Shown piece after piece: positions 55,691 through 64,000 of a DNA stretch of 64,000 nt. This DNA is from Eublepharis macularius. Lineage: Eukaryota > Chordata > Lepidosauria > Squamata > Eublepharidae. Location of the stretch: positions 36,029,368-36,093,367 of the forward strand of contig NC_072791.1 in the NCBI RefSeq assembly GCF_028583425.1, given 5' to 3'. Under the pieces are notes generated by a model. The model did not search any database. It saw only the letters and a program-made list of their open reading frames with translations, and was not told where the DNA came from. The translations under genes were made by a program, and so were the position numbers. How positions within the stretch are numbered: the stretch's first letter is position 1; every line of letters begins with the position of its first letter.

Positions 55691-56974
55691 AATAATCTCT
55701 ACCTACTAATGAAAGACTCATAACAACCAATGTTATTATGAGTCTTTATAGATAAGGTAACATGTCAATAATCTTGAATGACATACTTTCAGTTATGCAA
55801 ATGGTCTTGATTTCTCTTTGTTGATCACTTGCTCTGAAATTTGAGGAATGTGACTCTTTTATTGTAAAAAGTTGCTGCTGACTGCTGAGCTATATCTAAG
55901 TTCTTTTAAGTCCTAATGATTTCAGTGGGAAAGACTGTGGTTCAGACCAGGTAAGACCCGTGATTTAATCTGCCCTCTTCTATCCCACACACTGTTACTA
56001 GCCTTGGAAGGAAAATAAAATGACAGACACTCTCTCTTTGCCTATCTTTATCCTCTTCTGGGGTTAATAGCAGCCATATGAGGGGGTTCATTTCAGTTGG
56101 TAAAATGGCTCAGGGTGAAAGGGTTATAGCTCTTCTGTCTGTGTGTCACAATCCTGGTCCAAATGCACACATCTGTTGTAACTGCAATTTAACTTTAAAA
56201 TGTGGGGAATAAACAGATCTCCCAAGCAGTCACGTCTGCTTGGGCCTTAGATACATGCATATCTCTGACAATGCAATCAATGGGAATTAAAAGTGCTTAA
56301 TTTTGGCTGGACTGTACCACCCAACTTGTCAATAATTGCTGAAAATCCAATCAACTCACTTCCCTTTTATATTTGGGGAGCACCTTAAAGGTCCAGTAAC
56401 TTTTCAGTTTGCAAAATGCTGAAGGAAGTAAAAATTTCCTAGTATTGTTAGAGTGAATTGATAAATTGATGAACTGGTGCATAGAAGATATATGGACTGG
56501 GCCTGATTTGTTTGCTCTACATTTGACGCATTCAAACTATTAACTTTGCATTCTCTGTATGTCTTGCCTGCTGATTTTAATTTGCTGTATATTTGAACTG
56601 CAGTGTTATTTAGCTACGTTGTTACTCAGTGGAATAATATTTGATGCAGGAATTAGTATTATGATAATGGACTTTGCAGAAGTTGTATCAAATTCATTGA
56701 AGGGACTCTTTGCGGCCTTCTCCATTGTCATACCAGCATCAACCACAAAACAAATATGCTGAAAATACATTTGAAAATATGTAATAATTATTTTCTGCTT
56801 AGAATGGTTTAGAATTAGTGAAACAAAATTTGGCAGGTGCCGTCTGGAGCAGGAAATATATACTGCTGCGTCTATCCACAAGTCTGAGGTTTGGAGATCA
56901 TTCCATCTCTATGGGTGGTTCAATCTCAGTACATTTATATGATTCTAGTCCATTAAGACTATTAGTTCGTTTCT

Positions 56975-58072
56975 CTCCAGAATAGAGATGGGCACGGTCC
57001 AGAAAATGGACCAAAATTCTGCACGGTCCAGCCAAGTTCGTAGTTCGTGAACACACAGGTGATGGACTCACCTTTTTCACAAATTTTGCTCTGTCTGGGC
57101 CAGTTAGTCCATTATCCATGAGTCCAGACATCCTGGAATCGATCTACCAATTCCCTGGGCAATGGAGGGGACATCCACAGACCTTTGGCAGCCCTTAAAA
57201 ACTTAATAGGCAGCTCTGCCTGTGGAGCAAAGAGCATCCATTCTGCAAGGGAGGGCGGAGGCATTCGGCAGCCAATCTTAGCCCTCAAAACATTGATAGG
57301 CAGCTCTGCCATCAAAGCAAAGAGCTCTCAGTCAGTAAGGGTGGACGGGGTTGTTCTGCAGCCAATCTTAGCCCTCAAAACTTTGATGGGCAGCTCTGTC
57401 TGCCAAGCAAAGAGCCCCCAGTCTGCAAGGGAGGGAGGGATGTTCTGCAGCCAGTCTTAGCCCTTGAAACCTTAATAGGCAGCTCTGCCTGCCAAGCAAA
57501 GAGCTCCCAGCTCTGCTAGGCACATTCTGCAGCCAATCCTAGCCCTCAAAACTTTGATGGGCAGCTCTGCAAGGGAGGGTGGGACATTGTGTAGTCAGTA
57601 TGCGAGTAGAGAGCAAGGATTATTTCCTTAGGCAATGCATGGGAAGGTGTCTGTGTGATGAGTGAGGGGGATCTCCCCCACCATTTTCTGTTTGATTTTG
57701 CATCATCACAACTGTTTGGTGCTGCTAGCCAGTTCAAGTCAGTTGGCATTTATGACTCCAGTATCTATTGGATGTTTCCTGGGGGTGGCTGCTTTGGGGG
57801 TCTGTAACTTGGATGTCTGAAATGCAATCTTGACCAACCTTGGATGATGGCTGGAGGAGAGGCTGCTGAAGACTCTTTGCAAGTTTGGGCTCTCTGGGTG
57901 TTAAGAGGGCAGAGCCAGGGCCCCCAGAACTGATGAATCATGAACCAATGAACTGGGTTGTGAACTGGGCAAGTCCGTTAAAAATTCGTGGTCAGTGGTC
58001 CGTGAAAATCGACGGACCACAAATTGGTGGTCCGTGCAGTTTTCCCAGTCTCTACCCACCTCTACTCCAGAC
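56975..58072. mobile_element. hAT element with internal 90-bp tandem repeat
   Basis: The element spans 56983-58064 (1,082 bp). Tips are TAGAGATGGGCACGGTCC left and TAGAGGTGGGTAGAGAC (minus strand) right. Flanks CTCCAGAA (56975-56982) and CTCCAGAC (58065-58072) match at 7 of 8. Subterminal zones repeat GGTCCGTG and its complement (CACGGTCC, GGACCAC). No transposase is encoded. The tip is shared with 2986-3412 and 22190-24787. Confidence 0.85.
57180..57595. repeat. ~90-bp tandem repeat inside the hAT element
   Basis: About 4.5 units with starts near 57200, 57289, 57379, 57468 and 57549. Each has TTGATAGGCAGCTCTGCC or a close variant, CAAAGCAAAGAGC, CTGCAAGGGAGGG and TTCTGCAGCCAATCTTAGCC. The frame at 57185-57460 reads through the units. 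Confidence 0.85.
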
Positions 58073-58204
58073 GCTTACATTGCAAGTAATTTATTTCTTC
58101 ATTATTGTTCTTAAGGTTATTTCAGGTTCCTACCTGATCTTGCGTGATCTGGATGGTCTAGGCTAATCTGATTGAAACAGATTTCAAAAGCTTAAGTTTA
58201 AAGA

Positions 58205-58325
58205 AAGTTCTTGGATTGCTATGCAGAGGCAGGCAATGGCAAACCATTTCTGTAAGTCACTTGCCTAGAAAACCCACTAGGTTTGCCATAAGTTAGCTGT
58301 GACTTGACAGTGCTTTACACACACA
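58205..58325 (+). repeat. 5S-Sauria-type SINE, 3' part
   Basis: GAGGCAGGCAATGGCAAACC, TAAGTCACTTGCCTAGAAAA, TTTGCCATAAGTTAGCTGTG and ACTTGACAGTGC followed by ACACACAC is the body and BovB-like tail of the SINE whose 5S head is seen at 928-1125. The 5S head is missing here. Confidence 0.75.
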
Positions 58326-58446
58326 AAGTTAGAAAGAAATGCTAACTGAGAGCAGACTTTTATTTTCACACAGTCTCCTATTATTTGGGGGCACTAGGCT
58401 TGTTTTGAAATGTGAACCTTCTTTTCAGTTACTAGATGTTCTTATG

Positions 58447-58723
58447 GTAGCAAGCAGGGTTTTTTTTCAGCAGGAACGCAGTGGAATGGAGTTCCGGAAA
58501 CTCTTGAAAATGGTCACATGGCTGGTGGCCCCGCCCCCTGATCTCCAGACAGAGGGGAGTTTAGATTGCCCTCCATGCCACTGGAGCAGTGTGGAGGGCA
58601 ATCTAAACTCCCCTCTGTCTGGAGATCGGGGGGGGGGGGCACCAGCCATGTGACCATTTTCTCCGCAGGCAACCCACTGAGTTCTACCACCTCTTCTCCC
58701 AGAAAAAAACCCCTGGTAGCAAG
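58447..58723. mobile_element. Palindromic hAT MITE with perfect 8-bp target duplication
   Basis: The element spans 58455-58715 (261 bp), tips CAGGGTTTTTTTTCAGCAGG and its inverse. A perfect duplication GTAGCAAG lies at 58447-58454 and 58716-58723. It is the same family as 51053-51316, 7.4 kb away. A G-run of 11 lies at about 58629-58639 in the right arm. Confidence 0.9.
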
Positions 58724-59017
58724 TATAAAGCCTTTTTTGGCTTACTTGCCACAAAGTTTTGTGTTAAGTAAGAACTGAGAGATCACTGAAGTAGGAGGTT
58801 TATAAAAATAGCAAAGGAGATTTATTTATGTACAGGATTTAGGATTGTTATAGGAGGTGGAATTTCTTTTTCTGAAATTTTCTTCTTTAGATATAGCAAT
58901 TGATTCTTCTTATTCTCTTTTCCTCTTTCAAAAGAGAAATTCTCTTTGACTTCTGTTAATTTATTCTGGAGGTGTTTTTGAGGGTTTTTTTTACCATGTA
59001 ATAGCATAGTTTCTATT

Positions 59018-59125
59018 TCAGGTAGGTAGCTGTGTTGGTCTGCAGCAGGACATCGGAATTTGAGTCCTGCACCTTAGAGATCAACAAGATTTTCAGGGTA
59101 TAAGCTTTTGACAGTCAAAGTTCCC
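59018..59125 (+). mobile_element. Single-arm relic of the 6946-type family
   Basis: TCAGGTAGGTAGCTGTGTTG, GTCTGCAGCAGGACATCGGA, TAGAGATCAACAAGATTTTC and GGTATAAGCTTTTGACAGTC give long end plus one arm, as at 53105-53215. It stops at CCCTTCTG, where the duplicated 56.8-kb sequence begins. Confidence 0.55.
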
Positions 59126-59219
59126 TTCTGAAAATGCATTTGAACATTTTCTGCTTATAATGGTTTAGAATTAGCGAAACAAAATCAGAAATTTGGCACC
59201 TGGAGGTGGCAACCCTATT

Positions 59220-60440
59220 GCCTCCCCCTACCTAATCCAAGTTAGTCTTACTGATCAAGGTTTTGGTATCAGCAAGTTAAATTACTGTAATATGGGGCTG
59301 CTCTTGAACATAATTTGGAAGCTTTGGCTAGTACAGAATACAGCTACCTATTTAGGCATTTACTGTCTGGTTTTGGGTAGCGCAGGCATGTTCAGCTTGT
59401 TTGTGACAGCTACGATCTAGTGACAGCTTGTTTCATGGTACTGTTCGAGATGCTGGTAAGCTCTTTATAGATTGGTGCTTCATACCCGAAGGACTGTTTC
59501 TTCCCATCTTCCCATATACCTATTGAGTTCTGCCCAGCAGAATTCCCTCGCTGAATCAGATCTGTTCCACAGTGGCAAAATAATGCATTTTCAATGGCAG
59601 TCTCAATTATCTGGAATGAGTTGCCAAATAAGAGGGCAAGACTCCAACCCTATTACACCATTGGAGGTGAGGGGGGTGGCAACCAAAGCCTTTTTTCTGC
59701 AGTGGCGCCTTGTGTGCATAATGTCCTTCCCCCTGAGAATCACCTGGTACCTATGCTAATCTCTTTTAGTCAATGTCAAAGCCCCCCACAGGCTTTTATT
59801 TGCAAGATGGATCTTTATCATCATTTTTAAAATCTGCTTTTAGCCTGAGAACTGCTTTTTAAGTTACTCAAAGTTTCATGCTATATTAATGCTCTGGCTG
59901 GGATTTACTAAGTTTTAAAGAACTCTAATAAGTAAGTTAGTAAGTAAGAGGGCCAAACTAGATGTGTTGGTGTCCGTAGGTTCAACCCATGGATGATGCT
60001 GCCATTTTAAAATGTTGCAAAGGCAGCATGCTGAGGCACTCTTGTTCCCCCCTCCCTGCCCTGTTCCTTTTCAAGTTCCAGTACAGCTGGCGGGGGGGGG
60101 GGGCTGTAGCCATTCCAGCACTTGAAAATGTGTGGTTGGGGAAGGACAAGACTGCCTCAGCCCACCACTCTGTGACATTTTTAGATCATTTTACAACGGC
60201 ATCACCCATGGGTCAGACTTTTCACATTTAGTTTGGCCTGAAGGCTTTCTTATTTAAGGTGGGTTTTTATTTAATCACTGGCAAGCTGTTGGACAATTTG
60301 AATTTGGGCTTTGATGATTTTGTTTGATTTGTTTTATCTATTCTGTGTATAATTTATGTGGTTGCAATGTCTATTTTAATTGCACGTAAACCACTTTGAA
60401 TTTTTTAGAAAGGTGGAATATATAAATACATAAATAATTT
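59220..60440 (+). mobile_element. L2-clade LINE 3' part, interrupted by a MITE
   Basis: The plus strand reads KLNYCNMGLLLN and LVQNTAT (L2 consensus SRLDYCNALY and LVQNAAARL), then SIIWNELPN (the LWNSLP motif). The L2-type 3' end TAAACCACTTTGAATTTT, then AGGTGGAATATATAAATACA lies at about 60388-60430. The MITE 59949-60237 lies inside the 3' UTR. Many stops; dead and 5'-truncated. Confidence 0.75.
59949..60237. mobile_element. Palindromic MITE in the L2 3' UTR
   Basis: Inverted ends GAGGGCCAAACTAGATGTG (left) and CAGGCCAAACTAAATGTG (minus strand, right). The next segments also pair (CAACCCATGGATGATGC against its near-complement at about 60195-60215, ATTTTAAAATGTTGC against ATTTTACAACGGC). A G-run of 12 sits inside. 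No clean duplication fixed. Confidence 0.72.
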
Positions 60441-60518
60441 ACCCAAAATGCATACCAAAGTGGATGTTCATACATCTAGATGCAACATTCTTAAGAATTT
60501 TTCTAAGGGGGAAACTGA

Positions 60519-60636
60519 GGGCCAAGCTACAAGTGACGAATGACACTTGAATGGCAAGTGTATTTCTCCCTGTTCACTTGCCCTCCACTCAATCCACTTG
60601 CCATTCAATTGTCATTCGTCACTTGTAGCTTGGCCC
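60519..60636. mobile_element. Small palindromic MITE (sister of 26137-26254)
   Basis: Arms GGGCCAAGCTACAAGTGACG, then AATGACACTTGAATGGCAAG and inverse. The 37-bp spacer TATTTCTCCCTGTTCACTTG and on is the exact reverse orientation of that in the 26137 copy. So the same element is inserted in the opposite direction, 34 kb away. Confidence 0.8.
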
Positions 60637-60639
60637 TGA

Positions 60640-63155
60640 GTGGGAATGGACTGTGTGGTGTTTTCCTTGTACAGGATGTCAGTTTCACTTGTGCCACAGG
60701 AAATCAATCTGGGGAATGGAATCAGATTTTTGTTCATATTTTATACGCCTGTTAAACAGAAAGAAAAACCTACATTTCACAACATCAAATCTTTAGCTTT
60801 CATTAGTATCAAACGAGGAAAATAAAAACTGTTTGAGAGATGTCAGGATCCCCAAGTTATGACTGCTATAGTCTGTGTTGCTTCAATGAACCCTATTACT
60901 TCAACATCCTGCTCCAATAGCAACCCTAGACTGGTTAATCAATCCATGCATATTTATGAAGTTCTGGGACATCACGATTAAGCAATAATTCAATATCTCA
61001 TCAGAGGAACATGTAAAATGATTATCAGGAAGATCACAAAGTAGCAACGTTTTTCACTTTATTTACCTGCATGTCCTAGTATAAAAATTACAGTTGCATT
61101 TTTAACAATGCATACATGTATCAATTGATCCCACTGCATGCTGATTAGGTGGAGATGGTTGTGTAAATACCGAGGACAGGAGGTGCAATTTGTGATTCAA
61201 ATCATATCGCTTGGCTATTTTTTTCTTCCCAAATAGCTGTTGTGTGTACTTCTGGATTCAAGCAAAGTCTCCCTCCCATCCAAAATGATACCCTGGAAGA
61301 AATGAATTTAGAATGGTTCTCCTCAATCCCATTTTCTTTATAACACAGTATTGCAAGGCCATGTAAACTAGCCAGAGTGTTCAAAACTTGGCCTCATCTC
61401 CTCTGTATTTAACAGTTCTCAGATCTAGCCATTGTTAGAGGCAGTGCTGTCTTCATATATGGCTCAGAAACTATTCGTAAGCAATTTTTTTAAAAAAACG
61501 TATATAGTTGGTTCAAAATTAATTGATTTAACTGTAAAGTTCATTTTCTTTTTTGGCATGGTAATTGCCTGAGCAATGAACTCTGCTGCTGTTAAAACAA
61601 AAGTCAGGGGCAAATGAATGAGGATGGAGTCGTGCATTCAAACTTTCATTTTGCAGAGTTATTTTCTTTTATTGATCTTTTTAAATAAAGGTTTTAATGT
61701 TTTTCTTCCCTACATGCAAAACTCATTAATTTGTATAACATGCAGATTTCTGCCAAGCTGCCTGATGTTTTTAATATGGTCCTTCACTTATTAATATTCC
61801 TAGCACACGGTGATTCAATATAGGGTACTGTAAATTAAAATCAGATGATTGTAAATAATGGTCCTATTGTACAATAAGCCTGTTTCCCGTGGGAATTTGC
61901 AGTTGGATAGCAACTAATCAAAACCCAAACTGAAGACACTCTGTTTTTAATAGTTATTATAACGATTGTGAACTGGAAGATTAATGGCATTTGGTAATGT
62001 TAGAATACAGTCAGATCTGTCCATTATTCTACCATCTGTCTGTCTGGCTTCGAGGTCAAGAAGAAGATAAGGGGCGGGAGTGGAAGAGTAAGGAGAGAGT
62101 GACTCAGAAGATAAGTAGGACATGGCAAATGTTTACCAGTCACACACCTCACCAACAATGAAGTTTGTGCTGATAGATCCGTCATTCCAGAATGCTGTTT
62201 TTTACATCACCAATCACCAGCCTGGGAGGAGGGCTTTTATTTGATTCAATATATATGCACTGGTTCTTGATCGTTTGATATTCTATTCCCACTTTTGGCT
62301 TTATCTACAAATAGGTAACAGTTTTGCACTAATGTATCAGCAGGCAGTGTTGCGGACTCATGGCTGGACGGAGGTGGTAGAAGCAAATGCTGTACCCTCC
62401 CTCCTGCCAATGACATCTTAATGTGTTTGCAGCGTGATTAGTGGCTTGGATCCAGATTTGTGTTTTTATGGATGCAAAGATTGCTGCCCACAGAGTTCCA
62501 TTTTCTCACGGCCCTCCCTTGCGGAAACCCAAAATGCCACCCCAAATCTTCCTCCCGAGGTTCTTCTATCAGAAAGCAGTAAACAGAATTGACTTGTAGA
62601 TTCTACTACAAAATTGTAGTAAACTGTAGTGAACTGCTATAATGTAGCAGTGGTGAAATATTCCTCTACAAAGTACTGAAAAAAGCCACAAGGTGCAATG
62701 AGAAGAATGGAACTGAAGTTCTAACTATTTTTAAGTGGAAAACACACAGGTAGACATACACACACACACACGAACATAACCTGTGAACAGAAGTACCATT
62801 ATAAGCAGAGTTACACCTTTCTAAGCTTGTTGACTGTTGTACTTAGAGGATGTGACTCTACAGCACTGTTTTTTACTGAGCAAATATTTCTGGTGCTTTT
62901 TATGACTGGAGGCCTAGTTTTTGTCAATTCAAAAAATATTTTTGTGTCTATCACCAGAACTCCTTTTGATACATCTGCTTGTGCCATTGTCCATGGTTCA
63001 CTTTCTCTACTTTGGTTTATAAATCACCTGTCTCAGCCCTCCGTGACTGTGAAAGCGAAGCCTAGATTGTTTCAGTTTCACAAACATGTTTTCCATTTTT
63101 TGCCTTTATAATTCACAGTATACTATACCAGTTTTAAAAGAGAGACTGGTTGATG
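60640..63155. other. Mostly unique DNA, no gene seen
   Basis: No repeats are recognised apart from a (CA)n run at about 62757-62771. 61480-62060 is listed separately as a candidate conserved element. The frames at 60540-60755, 61202-61384 and 62827-63111 have no recognised domain. Confidence 0.45.
61480..62060. promoter_or_regulatory. Candidate conserved non-coding element
   Basis: Long repeat-free block with many AT-core words (AAATTAATTGATTTAAC, ACTCATTAATTTGTATAACA, CACTTATTAATATTCC) and complex text such as CACGGTGATTCAATATAGGG and GTGGGAATTTGCAGTTGGAT. No open frame. It is the most enhancer-like stretch of the window by texture, but that is inference. Confidence 0.35.
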
Positions 63156-63254
63156 TTGACAAGCTGGCTACACAAAATAGGGGGTTTGCCAAGAGATAAG
63201 TGAAAGGAAGGCTATTACAAAAGAGACCATGATGTGGAAATAGTTTGAAGGAAG

Positions 63255-64000
63255 ATGTACCTTCTGGAAGACCATACTATTATTTTAACAATTATAAGGA
63301 AGAAGGAAACAGATAACACCACATTACTGGCAGAAAATAGTGAAGACTTGAAACAACTACTGATGAAGGTTAAAGGAGACAGCACCGCAGCAGGATTACA
63401 GCTGTATATCAAGAAGACAAAAGTAATGACTACTGAGGAATTACACAATTTTAAAGTTGACAATGAGGAAATTGAAATTGTTCAAGATTTTATATTCCTT
63501 GGCTTAATCATCAACCAAAAGGGAAACTGTAATGAAGAAATCAGAAGATTGAGACTTGGAAGAGCAGCTGTGAGGGAGCTAGATAAGATCCTTAAAGATA
63601 AAGATATCTCTCTGGGAACCAAGATCAAGATAATCCAAACTATGGTAATCCCCATTACTATGTATGGATGTAAAAGGTGGACAGTGAAGAAAGCTGACAG
63701 GAAGAAAACTGATTCATTTGAAATGTGGTGCTGGAGGAGAGTTTTGCAGATACCATGGACAGTTAAAAAGACAAATAAGTGGGTATAAGATCAAATCAAG
63801 CCTGAATTCTCCCTAGAAGACCTAAAAATGACAAAACTGAGGCTATTGTACTTTGGTCACATCATGAGAAGACAAGATTATTTGGAAAACTCAATAATGC
63901 TAGGAAAAGTGGAAGGCAGTAGGAAAAAGAAGACCTAAAATGAGATGGCTTGACTCTATAGAGGAAGCTACATCTTCCAGTTTGCAGGATCTGAACATGT
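63255..64000 (+). mobile_element. BovB (RTE) LINE ORF2 fragment, runs off the window
   Basis: The plus frame to 63788 reads TTLLAENSEDLKQLLMKVKG, AAGLQLYIKKTKVMTTEE, VQDFIFLGLIINQKGNC, RRLRLGRAAVRELDKILKDK, TMVIPITMYGCKRWTVKKAD and FEMWCWRRVLQIPW. These are RTE/BovB RT palm to thumb motifs in order; WCWRRxLxxPW is especially typical. The catalytic YADDTTLLAE is changed to ETDNTTLLAE. After the stop at 63786, homology continues with LRLLYFGHIMRRQD and MLGKVEGSRKK with frame breaks. Sequence upstream of about 63255 is degenerate. Confidence 0.9.

Larger units (their letters stand above)
52125..56970. other. Largely unique DNA, no gene seen
   Basis: About 4.8 kb with few repeats. 53105-53215 and 55568-55690 are small MITE relics. 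The frames at 54608-54961 (117 codons) and 56559-56762 (67 codons, hydrophobic) have no recognised domain. A 40-bp part at 56790-56829 recurs at 59146-59185. Confidence 0.45.

Noticed and set aside
59949..60237. hAT assignment by target duplication
   Set aside because: Inverted ends are clear but no matching 8-bp flanks could be found, so only MITE is claimed.

Overview
The window reads as vertebrate, most likely squamate reptile, non-coding DNA (intergenic or deep intronic). I found no host protein-coding exon, rRNA, functional tRNA gene or CRISPR. The host call rests on repeat content: BovB-type RTE LINEs, 5S-rRNA-derived Sauria-type SINEs with a BovB-like tail, many L2-clade and CR1 LINE fragments, a degenerate L1, two tRNA-derived SINE families and a dense load of palindromic hAT-type MITEs. 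The long reading frames are transposon relics or mirror frames of palindromes and minisatellites.

Layout. 1-11 kb: AT-rich DNA with a 5S SINE, L2 pieces, a palindromic hAT MITE (2986-3412), a second hAT MITE (4481-4703), an asymmetric foldback repeat (6946-7206) and a BovB 3' end. 11-17 kb: a minus-strand Helitron carrying a ~50-bp minisatellite (11885-13821), an L1 endonuclease relic and an L2 copy. 17-25 kb: unique DNA, a foldback repeat (19214-19492), a CR1 tail, and a hAT element that holds a second copy of its own family inserted in reverse orientation (22190-24787, inner copy 22709-24659). 25-36 kb: small palindromic MITEs, an L2 copy, simple repeats and stretches that look conserved. 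36-44 kb: a long minus-strand CR1 broken by three insertions, namely a 2.9-kb foldback hAT, a 711-bp solo LTR and a 251-bp foldback repeat. 44-46 kb: a second copy of the Helitron in the opposite orientation. 46-64 kb: SINEs, MITEs, hAT elements with intact 8-bp target duplications, an L2 copy carrying a MITE, and a BovB reverse-transcriptase fragment running off the right edge.

The most notable material is mobile-DNA architecture. (1) Four related hAT families share terminal tips, but each repeats its own subterminal motif. (2) One hAT copy is self-nested, with both target duplications readable. (3) A CR1 holds three insertions made by three mechanisms. (4) A 38-bp piece of the solo LTR sequence also sits in only one arm of the neighbouring foldback element. 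(5) Two Helitrons carry a CTCF-like site plus an array of CTCF-core-like motifs. (6) Two unrelated asymmetric foldback families have 11-13-bp target duplications, which does not fit hAT. Several repeat-free AT-rich stretches look like candidate conserved non-coding elements, but that needs alignment to other genomes.
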